A stretch of 64,000 bases of DNA from Conexibacter woesei DSM 14684 (GTDB lineage: Bacteria; Actinomycetota; Thermoleophilia; Solirubrobacterales; Solirubrobacteraceae): NCBI RefSeq assembly GCF_000025265.1, contig NC_013739.1, positions 5,008,001 to 5,072,000 on the forward strand, read 5' to 3'. The translations under genes and the position numbers were made by a program. Positions 17,976 to 27,273 of the stretch are shown here, piece by piece (position 1 is the first letter of the stretch; each line of letters begins with the position of its first letter). Below the pieces are notes generated by a model. The model was not told where the DNA came from. It saw only the letters and a list, made by a program, of their open reading frames with translations, and made no database searches.

Positions 17976-18646
17976 GGCCGTGTCGTGAGCCGGTATCCGA
18001 CCGATCGCAGCGTGTCGATCGGGGTCGGTCTGCCGGGCAGCTCGAGTTTGCGCCGCAGGTAGCGGATGTAGACCTCCACCACGTTCGTGCCGGGATCGAA
18101 GTCGTAGCCCCAGACCGCGCTGAGGATCTGCTGGCGCGACAGCGCCTGGTCGGGATGGCGCAGGAAGTAGGCGAGCAGGTCGAACTCTCGCGCTGAGAGC
18201 CGCAGCTCGACGCCTTCGCGTCTGACGTTGCGACCGAGCAGGTCCAGCTCTATCCCCGCCGCCGACAGCGTCGTCGCGTCCCGCTGGCGCGGCCTGCGCA
18301 GATGCGCGCGCACCCGCGCCGCCAGCTCGTCGAAGGAGAACGGCTTCGTGACGTAGTCGGTCGCGCCGCCGTCGAGCCCGGCGACGCGGTCGTCGACCGT
18401 CGCGCGGGCGCTCAGCATCACGACAGGCAGCTCCGGCTTCACCCGCCGGATCGACGACAGCACCGCCAGCCCGTCACGTCCCGGCAGCATCACGTCGAGC
18501 ACGACGAGGTCGACGTCGTCGTGCAGCGCGCGCCGCTCGCCCTCGATCCCGTCGCCCGCGATCGAGACCGCGTAGCCCTCCGCCTGCAGACCGCGCTGCA
18601 CGAAGTCGGCGATCGCGGTCTCGTCCTCGATCACCAGGATGCGCAT
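17972..18646 (-). CDS. Response regulator, OmpR/PhoB family
   Basis: Two-domain regulator of 224 residues. The receiver has phospho-acceptor Asp51 (LVVLDVMLPG) and Lys101 (YVTKPFS). The winged-helix DNA-binding domain includes SAREFDLLAYFLRHP and ends VEVYIRYLRRKL and TLRSVGYRL. It is the first gene of the two-component operon and partners the overlapping kinase. Targets are unknown. Confidence 0.96.
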   Translation of the reverse strand: MRILVIEDETAIADFVQRGLQAEGYAVSIAGDGIEGERRALHDDVDLVVLDVMLPGRDGLAVLSSIRRVKPELPVVMLSARATVDDRVAGLDGGATDYVTKPFSFDELAARVRAHLRRPRQRDATTLSAAGIELDLLGRNVRREGVELRLSAREFDLLAYFLRHPDQALSRQQILSAVWGYDFDPGTNVVEVYIRYLRRKLELPGRPTPIDTLRSVGYRLTTRP

Positions 18647-18700
18647 CAGCCCATCGTAGACCGCGCGGGCAACCGGGCGCGAGCGGCCGGCACCGCGCGG

Positions 18701-19753
18701 CTAGGCGTCGGCTCCGACCGTCCAGGTGTCGCCGGCGTGCAGCAGGCCGTGCAGCGAGCCGACGTCGCCGATCGCGCGGTCCGGGTTCTGGCTCGCAGCC
18801 GCGCCGTGGATCGGGCGCTCGACCTGGCGGAAGATGCCGATCGGGGTCGGCTCCGTCGGGCGGTCGGCCAGCCGCGCGAGCGCGAACGCGAGGCTCGGGT
18901 CCTCCCGGTGCTGGTCGTGCACGAGCAGCGCGTCCTCGCCGGCGTCGACGACCTCGACGATCTCCAGCCCGCCGTCCGCTGCGCGCGCGACGCCGCGCGA
19001 GCCGTCCGGGCCGAAGCGGATCGGCTCGCCGTGCTCCAGCCGGATCTGCATCTGCACCTTCGTGTCCTTCTCCGTCAGCGGGAAGAACGCGCCGTCGTTG
19101 AAGACGGGGCAGTTCTGGTAGATCTCGACGAGCGAGGAGCCTCTGTGGTTCGCCGCCGCGCGCAGCACGTCGGTCATGTGCTTTCTGTCGCGGTCGAGCG
19201 TGCGGGCGACGAACGACGCCTCTGCCCCGAGCGCCAGCGCGATCGGGTTGAACGGGCGGTCGTGCGAGCCGAACGGCGTCGACTTCGTGATCTTGCCGCG
19301 CTCGGACGTCGGCGAGGCCTGGCCCTTCGTGAGGCCGTAGATCTGGTTGTTGAACAGCAGGATCTTGACCGGCACGTTGCGGCGCAGCGCGTGGATCAGG
19401 TGGTTGCCGCCGATCGAGAGCGCGTCGCCGTCGCCGGAGACGACCCAGATCGAGAGGTCCTCGCGCGTCGTCGCGAGACCGGTCGCGATCGCCGTGGCAC
19501 GTCCGTGGATGGAGTGCATCCCGTACGTGTCCATGTAGTAGGCGAAGCGGCCGGCGCAGCCGATGCCGGTGACGAACACCGTCTTCTCCGTCGGCACGCC
19601 CAGCTCGGGCATCAGCGTCTGGACGGCATTGAGGATCGCGTAGTCGCCGCAGCCCGGGCACCAGCGCGTCTCCTGGTCGGACTGGAAGTCCGCCTTCGTC
19701 AGCCTCGGCTCGGCGCCGCTGTCGTTGCCGTTCAGGGGCAGGGTGGCGCTCAT
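18701..19753 (-). CDS. korB: 2-oxoacid:ferredoxin oxidoreductase, beta subunit
   Basis: The 350-residue TPP-binding subunit of a 2-oxoglutarate (or similar 2-oxoacid):ferredoxin oxidoreductase, which links oxidative decarboxylation to ferredoxin. The cluster-binding cysteines are visible in WCPGCGDYAIL (Cys32, Cys35) and GIGCAGRF (Cys66). The TPP motif GDGDALSIGGNH starts at residue 107. The ATG overlaps the alpha-subunit stop by 4 nt. No ferredoxin gene lies beside it. Substrate choice (2-oxoglutarate over pyruvate) is inferred from overall likeness to actinobacterial KorB. Confidence 0.93.
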   Translation of the reverse strand: MSATLPLNGNDSGAEPRLTKADFQSDQETRWCPGCGDYAILNAVQTLMPELGVPTEKTVFVTGIGCAGRFAYYMDTYGMHSIHGRATAIATGLATTREDLSIWVVSGDGDALSIGGNHLIHALRRNVPVKILLFNNQIYGLTKGQASPTSERGKITKSTPFGSHDRPFNPIALALGAEASFVARTLDRDRKHMTDVLRAAANHRGSSLVEIYQNCPVFNDGAFFPLTEKDTKVQMQIRLEHGEPIRFGPDGSRGVARAADGGLEIVEVVDAGEDALLVHDQHREDPSLAFALARLADRPTEPTPIGIFRQVERPIHGAAASQNPDRAIGDVGSLHGLLHAGDTWTVGADA

Positions 19754-21594
19754 GCCTCGATCAGCTCCAGGATCGCTTCCTCCAGCTCGGCTGCGAACAG
19801 CGGCTGGCCAGTGATCTTCGTGTACGGCTTGCAGTCGACGAGGTACTCGGCCCGCAGCAGCTTCACGAGCTGGCCGGTGTTCATCTCCGGCACGAGCACC
19901 TTCGGGAACGCGCGCAGCACCTCGCCGAGGTTCTCCGGCATCGGGCTGATGTACCGCAGGTGCGCGCGGGCGACCTTCAGGCCCCTGTCGTGGACGCGGC
20001 GGGTCGCCGCGCGGATCGAGCCGTAGGTCGAGCCCCAGCCGATCACGAGCACGTCCGCGTCCGCGTCGCCGTGGACCTCCAGCGGCGGCAGGTCGGCCGC
20101 GATCTTCGACACCTTCTCCGCCCGCAGGCGCGTCATCGTCGCGTGATTCGCCGGGTCGTAGGAGATGTTGCCGGTGCCGTCCTGCTTCTCGATGCCACCG
20201 ATGCGGTGCTCGAGCCCCGGGACGCCGGGCGGCGCCCACGGGCGCACCCCGCGCTCGTCGCGGGCGTACGGCAGGAACGTCTCGTCCTCGCCGATCGCGG
20301 TCGCGAACGACGGGTCGATCTCCGGCAGGTCGGCCAGCTCCGGGATCCGCCACGGCTCCGACGAGTTCGACAGGAAGCCGTCGGTCAGCAGGATCACCGG
20401 CGTGCGCCGCTCGATCGCGATCTGCACCGCCTCGAACGCCGCTCTGAAGCAGTCGCCGGGCGTCTGCGCCGCGACGATCGGCAGCGGCGCGTCGCCGTGG
20501 CGGCCGTACATCGCCATCAGCAGGTCCGACTGCTCGGTCTTCGTCGGCAGGCCGGTGGAGGGGCCAGCGCGCTGGACGTCGACGACGACCATCGGCAGCT
20601 CGAGCATCAGCGCGAGGCCGATCGTCTCCGCCTTCAGGTCCATGCCGGGCCCGCTCGTGGAGGTGATCCCGAGGTGCCCGCCGAACGCGGCGCCGAGCGC
20701 CATCCCGACGGCGGCGATCTCGTCCTCGGCCTGCACCGTGCGGACGCCGAGGCGCTCGTGCTTGGAGAGCTCGTGCAGCAGCTCGGAGGCTGGCGTGATC
20801 GGGTAGCTGGCGAGCAGCAGCGGCAGTCTGCTGCGGATCGAGCCGGCGAGCAGGCCGAGCGCGGTCGCAGTCGTGCCGTTTATCTGCCGGTAGGTGCCGG
20901 GGTCGACGTCCGTTGCGGGCGCGATCTTGTACTGGACGTCGAGCAGCTCGGTCGTCTCGCCGAACGACCAGCCAGCCTGGAATGCGGCGAGGTTCGCGGC
21001 CTTCGCGGCGGGCTTGCTGGCGAACTTGGTCTCGATCCAGCGCTCGGTGACGTCGGTCGGGCGGCCGTAGAGCCACGACAGCAGCCCGAGCGCGAAGAGG
21101 TTCTTCGCGCGGCCGGCGTCGCGCGTGCCGACGCCCTCCAGCCCCTCCGACGCGCGCGTCGTGAGCGTCGTCATCGGCACGCGGTGGACCGTGAACTCGG
21201 CGAGGCTCTCGTCGTCGAGCGGGCTCTCGGGGTAGCCGGCCTTCTCGAGGTTGCGTCTGGAGAACGCGTCCTCGTTGACGATGATCGTCGCGCCGCGCGG
21301 GAGCGACGGCAGGTTCGCCTTCAACGCCGCGGGGTTCATCGCGACGAGCACGTTCGGGGCGTCGCCCGGCGTGAGGATGTCGCGCGAGGCGAAGTGGATC
21401 TGGAATGCCGAGACGCCCGGGATCGTGCCCGCGGGCGCGCGGATCTCCGCCGGGAAGTCCGGCAGCGTCGCAAGATCGTTGCCGAGCACCGCGGTCGCGT
21501 CCGTGAAGCGTCCGCCGGCCAGCTGCATGCCGTCGCCGGAGTCGCCGGCGAAGCGCACGACCACGCGTTCGCGCTCTTCAACAGTCTTTGTCAC
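19750..21594 (-). CDS. korA: 2-oxoacid:ferredoxin oxidoreductase, fused gamma/alpha subunit
   Basis: The 614-residue fusion of the gamma domain (about 8-190, starting VVRFAGDSGDGMQLAGG) and the alpha pyrimidine-binding domain (about 215-560, with SYPITPASELLHEL and TSTSGPGMDLKAE). This gamma-alpha fusion is the usual KorA form in actinobacteria. GTG start at 21594. A CCCC-ATTGT/ACAA-GGGG inverted repeat lies 35-55 nt upstream and may be an operator. Together with KorB it can replace or bypass 2-oxoglutarate dehydrogenase in the TCA cycle. Confidence 0.93.
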   Translation of the reverse strand: MTKTVEERERVVVRFAGDSGDGMQLAGGRFTDATAVLGNDLATLPDFPAEIRAPAGTIPGVSAFQIHFASRDILTPGDAPNVLVAMNPAALKANLPSLPRGATIIVNEDAFSRRNLEKAGYPESPLDDESLAEFTVHRVPMTTLTTRASEGLEGVGTRDAGRAKNLFALGLLSWLYGRPTDVTERWIETKFASKPAAKAANLAAFQAGWSFGETTELLDVQYKIAPATDVDPGTYRQINGTTATALGLLAGSIRSRLPLLLASYPITPASELLHELSKHERLGVRTVQAEDEIAAVGMALGAAFGGHLGITSTSGPGMDLKAETIGLALMLELPMVVVDVQRAGPSTGLPTKTEQSDLLMAMYGRHGDAPLPIVAAQTPGDCFRAAFEAVQIAIERRTPVILLTDGFLSNSSEPWRIPELADLPEIDPSFATAIGEDETFLPYARDERGVRPWAPPGVPGLEHRIGGIEKQDGTGNISYDPANHATMTRLRAEKVSKIAADLPPLEVHGDADADVLVIGWGSTYGSIRAATRRVHDRGLKVARAHLRYISPMPENLGEVLRAFPKVLVPEMNTGQLVKLLRAEYLVDCKPYTKITGQPLFAAELEEAILELIEA

Positions 21595-21628
21595 CGCGCC
21601 AGATTCCCCAAAGTTCGATCAGGATTTA

Positions 21629-21649
21629 CCCCATTGTACGCACAAGGGG
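21629..21649 (-). promoter_or_regulatory. Candidate operator upstream of korA
   Basis: Inverted repeat CCCCATTGT-ACGC-ACAAGGGG with one extra A in the left arm. It lies about 35 nt upstream of the korA GTG in an AT-rich patch. No known regulator consensus is recognised. Confidence 0.35.
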
Positions 21650-21708
21650 CTTGCAACCTGCTGTCTGAGGGTAGCGGGGCCCCGGCCGCACCGGGCCCGA
21701 ACACACGG

Positions 21709-21730
21709 AAGGCCCCCTCGCGGAGGCCTT
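21709..21730 (-). terminator. Terminator of the cold-shock gene
   Basis: AAGGCC (21709-21714) pairs with GGCCTT (21725-21730), with further CC/GG pairs beyond a C-A mismatch. It lies 27 nt past the csp stop and before the korA promoter region. Confidence 0.55.
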
Positions 21731-21756
21731 CAGCGTGCGAATCTACGCGGGTGCGA

Positions 21757-21960
21757 CTAGATGGCGGAGACGTTGACCGCCTTGGGTCCCTTGTCGCCCT
21801 GCTCCTCGTCGTAGGAGACCTTGGCGCCCTCGGCGAGCGAGCGGTAGCCGTCGCTGTTGATGCCGGTGTGATGGACGAAGAGGTCCCTGCTGCCTTCATC
21901 AGGAGTGATGAAGCCGAAGCCCTTCTCGTCGCTGAACCACTTCACGGTTCCGGTCGGCAC
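21757..21960 (-). CDS. Cold-shock-domain protein (CspA family)
   Basis: Single cold-shock domain of 67 residues that binds single-stranded RNA/DNA. It contains [15 protein letters not shown] (RNP1) and DLFVHHTGI (RNP2). The start is GTG at 21960 with GGAGGG 5 nt upstream; longer in-frame upstream sequence is not part of the family. The long upstream gap (to about 22167) probably holds a long 5' leader, as is typical for csp mRNAs. Confidence 0.95.
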   Translation of the reverse strand: MPTGTVKWFSDEKGFGFITPDEGSRDLFVHHTGINSDGYRSLAEGAKVSYDEEQGDKGPKAVNVSAI

Positions 21961-22167
21961 GTATGCCCTCCACTGCCTGTCGTGCTGCATGCGCGGAGGA
22001 TGTTGTCCAGCAACGAACCCGCGTGCGTCGCACTGCTTTGGCGCCGGCATTCGGCCGGCCTTACGGCGCAGAACGTACCAGGACCCAACGGCGACTGCCA
22101 CCCCTTGCCGCAGGAGGTTGACATGTCACATCGACGTTGGCGAAAAGCACGCTGTGAGCTGGTGCTT

Positions 22168-24231
22168 TCACGCACCCAGCGAGATCGCCGACGTCGCCGC
22201 CCACGCCGGCGCCAGCTCGCCAGCGGCGAGCACGCGCTCGAGCGCCGCGACCGCGTCCGCGGCGAACTGCGTCCCAGCGCCGGTGCGACACTCCGCCAGC
22301 GCCTCGTCCGGGGACAGCGGCCGGCGGCGCGCGCTGGGGCTCGTCATCGCGTCCCACGCGTCGGCGACGGCCATCAGCCTCGCGCCCGGCGGGATCGCCT
22401 CGCCGGCGAGCCCGTCGGGGTAGCCGCCACCGTCCGGGCGCTCGTGGTGGCTGCGGATCCAGGCGACCTGCTCGGGCGTCAGCACCTCGGTCGCGATCTC
22501 GGCCCCGAGGCGCGCGTGCTCGCGCATCTGCGCCGCCTCGGCCGGACTGCGCACGCCCTTGGCGAGGATCTCCTCCGGCACGCCGATCTTGCCGACGTCG
22601 TGGACGAGCGCCGCCTCGCGCAGCAGCGCGAGCCGCTGCGGCGGCCAGCCGGACGCGCGCGCGAGCCGCACCGCCAGCTCCGCGACGCGCTCGGAGTGGC
22701 GCTCGCTCTCGCTCTCCTTCGCGTCGACCGCGCGCGCGAGCGCGCCGATCCCGAGCAGCGCCTGGCGCCGCGCGACGCGCTCGGCGCGCTGCTCGGAGCC
22801 GAGCTGGTCGAGCAGCTCCGGCAGGAAGCGGGCGACGACGTCGCGGCCCTGCGCCTTCGCCCAGTAGAGCGCGTCGTCGGCCGTGCGCATCATCCCCTCG
22901 GCGTCGCCGCCGAGCGCGAGGTCGCTGACGCCGACCGAGATCGACAGCGAGCCGACCGCCTCGAACGGCTCGTGGCCGATCAGCTGCCGTATCCGCTCCG
23001 CCGCCGCGTGCGTCTCGTCGGCGTCCGCCTCCGGGAGCAGCAGCGCCAGCTCGTCGCCGCCGATCCGCGCCAGCAGCTCGCCTGCGCGGATCGTCCCTGC
23101 CGCGCGCCGCGCGATCGTCACCAGCACGTCGTCGCCTGCCTGGTGGCCGTAGGTGTCGTTGACCGCCTTGAAGCCGTCGAGGTCGATCAGCGCGAGGCCG
23201 AGGTTGCGGCCGTGCCGGCGCGCGCGCTCGGTCTCCCCCGCCAGCCGCTCCTGGAACGCGCGCTGGTTGGCGAGCCCGGTGAGCGGGTCGGTCGTCGCGC
23301 GCGCGGCCAGCTGGCCGCGCGTCTCGGCGCTGGCGAGCGCGGCGGCGACGAGCTCGGCGAACTCCTCCAGCCGCGCCTCGACGTCGGCCGCGAACGGGGC
23401 GGTGCCGCTCGACAGGGCCGTCACGAAGCCCCAGACCTGTTGGCCGCGCAGGACGGGCGCGCCGACGCGATGGCGGAACGGGCGGTGGCCGGGTCCGCCG
23501 TCGGCGCGGGCCGGAGCGCCGCGCCGCAGCGCCGACGCGATCCCGCCTGCGTCGAGCGCGAGCACGCCGTCGAGCGGCAGCGCCGCGACGCCGGCGCGCG
23601 CCCACGTCCCGACGACGCGCGCGCTGCGCTCGTCCTCGTAGCGGACGACCGCGCCCGCGTCGGCGCCGAACGCACGCGCCAGCTCGGCGGCGACGAGCGC
23701 GTGGACGGCCTCGGGCTCGTCGCCGTGGGCGACGGCCGTGGCGACGTGGCGCAGCGCCTTGCGCTCGCGCACTTCCGCCGTGCGGCCGTGCTCGTGCGCG
23801 GCGACCGCCGCCAGATCCGCCAGCACCGCGCGGTCGTCGTCGCTCCACGCGCGCGGGCGCACGTCGAGGACGCACAGCGAGCCGCGCGCGACGCCGGTGC
23901 GATCGCGCAGCGCGGCGGCGATGCACGCGACGGCGCCGACCTCGGCCATCACGGAGCCCGCGCGCAGGCGCGGGGCGGCGCGCACGTCGGCGACGGCGAG
24001 TGGCTCCTCCCCCGCCGCCATCGCGGCCGCGCGCGGGAGCGCGTCGTCGAGCGCGGCACCGCGCAGCCACGTCTCCGGCAGGCCGGTGCCGGCGGCGAGC
24101 ACGTGTCCCTCGCCGGAGTCGCGCAGGGCGAGGAAGGCGACCGGCGCCGACAGCGTCCGCGCGGCGAGGCGCGTCAGGCGGTCGAGCGCCCGTTCGTCCT
24201 CGTCATGTAGCGCCGCCGGCATTCGGGACAT
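22168..24231 (-). CDS. GAF-GGDEF-HD-GYP protein, c-di-GMP turnover
   Basis: Soluble 687-residue signalling protein with two GAF-like sensor domains (about 15-145 and 160-300), a GGDEF domain (about 310-470) and a C-terminal HD-GYP domain (about 490-665). GGDEL is intact at 391-395, so cyclase activity is possible; no RxxD I-site precedes it. The HD-GYP part keeps HD at 544-545 and [14 protein letters not shown] at 595-608, so c-di-GMP hydrolysis to GMP is expected. The start could be ATG 24231 or ATG 24222; GAGG is better spaced for the second. No transmembrane segment is seen. Confidence 0.93.
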   Translation of the reverse strand: MSRMPAALHDEDERALDRLTRLAARTLSAPVAFLALRDSGEGHVLAAGTGLPETWLRGAALDDALPRAAAMAAGEEPLAVADVRAAPRLRAGSVMAEVGAVACIAAALRDRTGVARGSLCVLDVRPRAWSDDDRAVLADLAAVAAHEHGRTAEVRERKALRHVATAVAHGDEPEAVHALVAAELARAFGADAGAVVRYEDERSARVVGTWARAGVAALPLDGVLALDAGGIASALRRGAPARADGGPGHRPFRHRVGAPVLRGQQVWGFVTALSSGTAPFAADVEARLEEFAELVAAALASAETRGQLAARATTDPLTGLANQRAFQERLAGETERARRHGRNLGLALIDLDGFKAVNDTYGHQAGDDVLVTIARRAAGTIRAGELLARIGGDELALLLPEADADETHAAAERIRQLIGHEPFEAVGSLSISVGVSDLALGGDAEGMMRTADDALYWAKAQGRDVVARFLPELLDQLGSEQRAERVARRQALLGIGALARAVDAKESESERHSERVAELAVRLARASGWPPQRLALLREAALVHDVGKIGVPEEILAKGVRSPAEAAQMREHARLGAEIATEVLTPEQVAWIRSHHERPDGGGYPDGLAGEAIPPGARLMAVADAWDAMTSPSARRRPLSPDEALAECRTGAGTQFAADAVAALERVLAAGELAPAWAATSAISLGA

Positions 24232-24403
24232 CCTCGTCTGAAAGCGGCGGACGCCGATCGAAACCTGGACGAACGTTCAGCAACGTGATCCGAAGCTGAC
24301 CATCTCTGCGTTGTGGGCCAGCGGCGCGGGGCCAGAAGCGTCAGCGTGCGACCAAGCGCGGGCGAGCGCCGCGCCGCTTCGCCGCGCAGCGCGGCGAGCG
24401 CCG

Positions 24404-24694
24404 TCAGTCGCCGAGACGCGACATGCGCGCGAGCGCCTCGTGGCACTCGACGACGCGCTTGCGGACGGCGTCTCTCTCGGGGCGATCGTGCACGAGGTCC
24501 CACGTACGGTCCGCGATCTCGCGCGCGTTCTCGGGCGTCGCGCTCTCCCACAGCTTGTCGACGAGCAGCAGCTCGAACGCCTGGAGCTGCTCGTCGGGCT
24601 TGCCGGGCGGCAGTCTCGGCAGCGGCGTGCCGGAGACCTCGCGCCACATGCCGGTGGCGACGAGCAGACGGTTTCGGAGCGTGACTGGATCCAT
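24404..24694 (-). CDS. Small conserved-looking protein, unknown function
   Basis: Hydrophilic protein of 96 residues (MDPVTLRNRLLVATGMWREV) that I cannot assign. Codon use with G/C-rich third positions and a full reading frame over 290 bp support a real gene. It is rich in charged residues and likely helical, with no signal or membrane segment. No strong ribosome binding site is seen. It lies between ligD (90 nt away, same strand) and the GGDEF/HD-GYP gene. Confidence 0.6.
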   Translation of the reverse strand: MDPVTLRNRLLVATGMWREVSGTPLPRLPPGKPDEQLQAFELLLVDKLWESATPENAREIADRTWDLVHDRPERDAVRKRVVECHEALARMSRLGD

Positions 24695-24784
24695 GGTGAA
24701 AGGCGCCGTGGGCGGCGAGTTCGTCGCATCCTAGGCGACTTCCGCACGACATGGCGTGCGGCTCCCGCCGACCCGCTCCGGAAC

Positions 24785-27178
24785 TCAGAGCTGCGGCAGC
24801 TCCTGGGCGGATCCGAGCATCGATGCGAACAGGTCGCCCTGGTCGGCGACGCGGGCCAGCACGTCGGCGGGCTCGAACGCGAGGCGGTCGGCGACGCCCG
24901 CTGCGTGCGCCGCACGCAGCTCCTCCCAGCTCAGCGGCGTCGACACCGTGGGCCGATCCCGCGCGCGGACCGCGTAGACCGCGACCGTCGTCTTGTGCTC
25001 GTCGTTCTGGCTCCAGTCGACCAGCACCTTGCCGGCCCGCAGCCGCTTCGACATGCGCGCGACGACGAGGTCGGGCAGCCGCCGCTCCAGCAGCTCGGCG
25101 ATCCGCTTCGCGAACGGCTTCGTCTGCTCGTACGTCGCGGCCCGCTCGCCGAGCGGCACGTAGACCTGGAGCCCCTTCGAGCCCGACGTCTTGACGACGC
25201 TGCGCAGACCGAGCTGGCCGAACAGGCCTTCGAGCACCAGCGCGACCTCGGCGCACTCCGGGAGGCCGGCGGGCTCGCCGGGGTCGAGGTCGAAGACGAC
25301 GGCCGTCGGGTGGCTCATCGCGCGCGCGAGCGACAGCGACGGATGCAGCTCGATCGCCGCGAGGTTCGCCGTCCACGCGAGCGTCGCCGTGTCCTGCACG
25401 AGGCAGTAGTCGATCCGTCTGCGCTCGCTGCGGCTGAAGATCGACGCCGTCTGCACCCAGTCGGGCCGGTGTGACGGCGCGTTCTTCTCGTAGAACGATC
25501 TGCCCTCGACGCCGTCGGGCCAGCGCCGCAGCGTGATCGGGCGGTCCTGCAGGTGCGGCAGCAGCGTCGGCGCGATCGCGACGTAATAGTCGATCAGGTC
25601 GCCCTTCGTGAACCCGCTCGCCGGGTAGAGGACCTTGTCCCAGTTGCTGAACCGCTGGCCGCGCAGGTCGGCGCGCTCGCGCACGACGAGCTCCGGCGGC
25701 TTGTCGTCGCGCAATCCCTTGAAGACGGGCTGACGCAGCAGGCCCTCGCTCGTGCGCTCGCTGTACTCGACGTCGGCGACCAGCTCGGGCTCGACCCAGT
25801 GGGCGCCGCGCGGGATTCTCGCCGCGGCCGGCGCCGGTGCGAACGGTGAGCCTGCTCGCTCACGTGCGCGCAGCCGCGCGAGCAGGTCGTCGAGCATCGC
25901 CTCGGTCAAGCCGCTGCCGACGCGGCCGGCGTAGCGCAGCGGGCCGCCGTCCTGCTCGCGGTCGCCGACGAGCAGCGCGCCGATCCGCTGCGCGCGGTTG
26001 CCCTCCCCCTCCAGCCAACCGCCGATCACCAGCTCCTGCCGCAGCCGGTTGCGCAGCTTGCGCCACGCGCCGCTGCGGCGGCCGGGCTCGTAGACGCCAT
26101 CGAGCCGCTTGGCGACGATCCCCTCCAGCCCCTGCTCGCGCGTCGCCGCGAGCAGCGCCGCGCCGTGGCCGCGGTGGTACGCCGGCGTGCGCCAGGCGGC
26201 GCCGTCGAGGCTCAGCGCTCTCAGCGCCTCGCGGCGTGTCGCGTACGGCTCGTGCAGCAGCGAGCGGCCGTCGAGGTGCAGCAGGTCGAAGATCACGTAG
26301 GTGACCGCGACCGCTCTGGCGGCGCGCCGGATCGCGCCCTCGCTGCCCGCGTTCATGCGGCTCTGCAGCCGCTCGAAGCTCGGCTTGCCGTGCTCGTCGA
26401 GCGCGACCAGCTCGCCGTCGAGCACGACCTCGTGGGCGCCGAGCGCGCGACCGATCGGCTTGACCTCCGGATAGCGCTCGGCGATCTCGCGCTGCGTGCG
26501 GCTCTGGACTCTGACGTGACCGTGGTCGGACCACAGCAGTGCCCGCACGCCGTCCCACTTGATCTCGTAGCCCCACGCGTCGTCCTCGCGCGCGGCGGGC
26601 AGCTCGCCGGCCTTCGCGAGCATCGGCAGCAGGTGCTCGGGCAGCGGCTCCCGCTCGGGATCCGCCGGCGGCTCCATCCGGTGGATCATCCAGTCGCCCT
26701 GCGGGCCGTCCGCGCGCTCGGCTCTGCGCCCGAGCGGGAAGAGGCCGTAGCGCCCGACCGCGCGGCCGCGCTCGCCGTGCAGCGTGACCTCGACCTTTCT
26801 GTCGGTGAACTCGTGCACGTCGTAGGTGCCGCGGTCGAAGATCTCCATCGTGCCGGCGCCGTAGCTGCCCTTCGGTATCTCGCCGTGGAAGTCGAGGTAC
26901 TCGAGCGGGTGGTCCTCGGTGCGAACGGCGATGCGATCGTCGTGCGGGTCGAGCGGGAGCCCGCGCGGCAGCGCCCACGAGGCGAGCGTGCCGTCGCGCT
27001 CCAGCCGCAGGTCCCAGTGCAGGCGGGTGGCGTCGTGCTGCTGGACGACGAACTCGGCCGGCGCGTCGTCCGCGCGCGAGGAGCGCGCGGCGGCGGCATC
27101 GCCCGGCGCTGGCTCGATCGTCGCGCCGAAGTCGCGCTTGGCGCGGTACGCGTCGAGGCTGTCGCGGCGCGGGCTCAT
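24785..27178 (-). CDS. ligD: ATP-dependent DNA ligase D (phosphoesterase-ligase-polymerase)
   Basis: Non-homologous end-joining enzyme of 797 residues. Domain order is 3'-phosphoesterase (about 10-165), ATP-dependent ligase (about 185-480) and primase-polymerase (about 520-790), as in Pseudomonas rather than the mycobacterial order. Phosphoesterase residues His48, His54, Asp56, Arg58 and His90 keep the spacing of the Pseudomonas active site. The ligase lysine is Lys207 in YEIKWDG. The polymerase has VFDLDPGEP. The ATG at 27178 follows a TACGGT box by 6 nt, which suggests a leaderless mRNA and sets the start. No Ku gene is in this window. Confidence 0.95.
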   Translation of the reverse strand: MSPRRDSLDAYRAKRDFGATIEPAPGDAAAARSSRADDAPAEFVVQQHDATRLHWDLRLERDGTLASWALPRGLPLDPHDDRIAVRTEDHPLEYLDFHGEIPKGSYGAGTMEIFDRGTYDVHEFTDRKVEVTLHGERGRAVGRYGLFPLGRRAERADGPQGDWMIHRMEPPADPEREPLPEHLLPMLAKAGELPAAREDDAWGYEIKWDGVRALLWSDHGHVRVQSRTQREIAERYPEVKPIGRALGAHEVVLDGELVALDEHGKPSFERLQSRMNAGSEGAIRRAARAVAVTYVIFDLLHLDGRSLLHEPYATRREALRALSLDGAAWRTPAYHRGHGAALLAATREQGLEGIVAKRLDGVYEPGRRSGAWRKLRNRLRQELVIGGWLEGEGNRAQRIGALLVGDREQDGGPLRYAGRVGSGLTEAMLDDLLARLRARERAGSPFAPAPAAARIPRGAHWVEPELVADVEYSERTSEGLLRQPVFKGLRDDKPPELVVRERADLRGQRFSNWDKVLYPASGFTKGDLIDYYVAIAPTLLPHLQDRPITLRRWPDGVEGRSFYEKNAPSHRPDWVQTASIFSRSERRRIDYCLVQDTATLAWTANLAAIELHPSLSLARAMSHPTAVVFDLDPGEPAGLPECAEVALVLEGLFGQLGLRSVVKTSGSKGLQVYVPLGERAATYEQTKPFAKRIAELLERRLPDLVVARMSKRLRAGKVLVDWSQNDEHKTTVAVYAVRARDRPTVSTPLSWEELRAAHAAGVADRLAFEPADVLARVADQGDLFASMLGSAQELPQL

Positions 27179-27273
27179 GGGGGGACCGTACCCGGGCAGG
27201 GCGATCGGACATACGTCCAGCGCGGGGGCCATAAGCCCGAGCCTGCGCGTGCGCGGCCGATGGGGGAGCCACC

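Noticed and set aside
19960-24210. Open frame of more than 1,400 codons on the + strand across korAB, csp and the GGDEF/HD-GYP gene
   Set aside because: It is antisense to well-supported genes, is Arg/Ala/Asp-rich, and has no ribosome binding site or domain. Long shadow frames are expected at this GC content.
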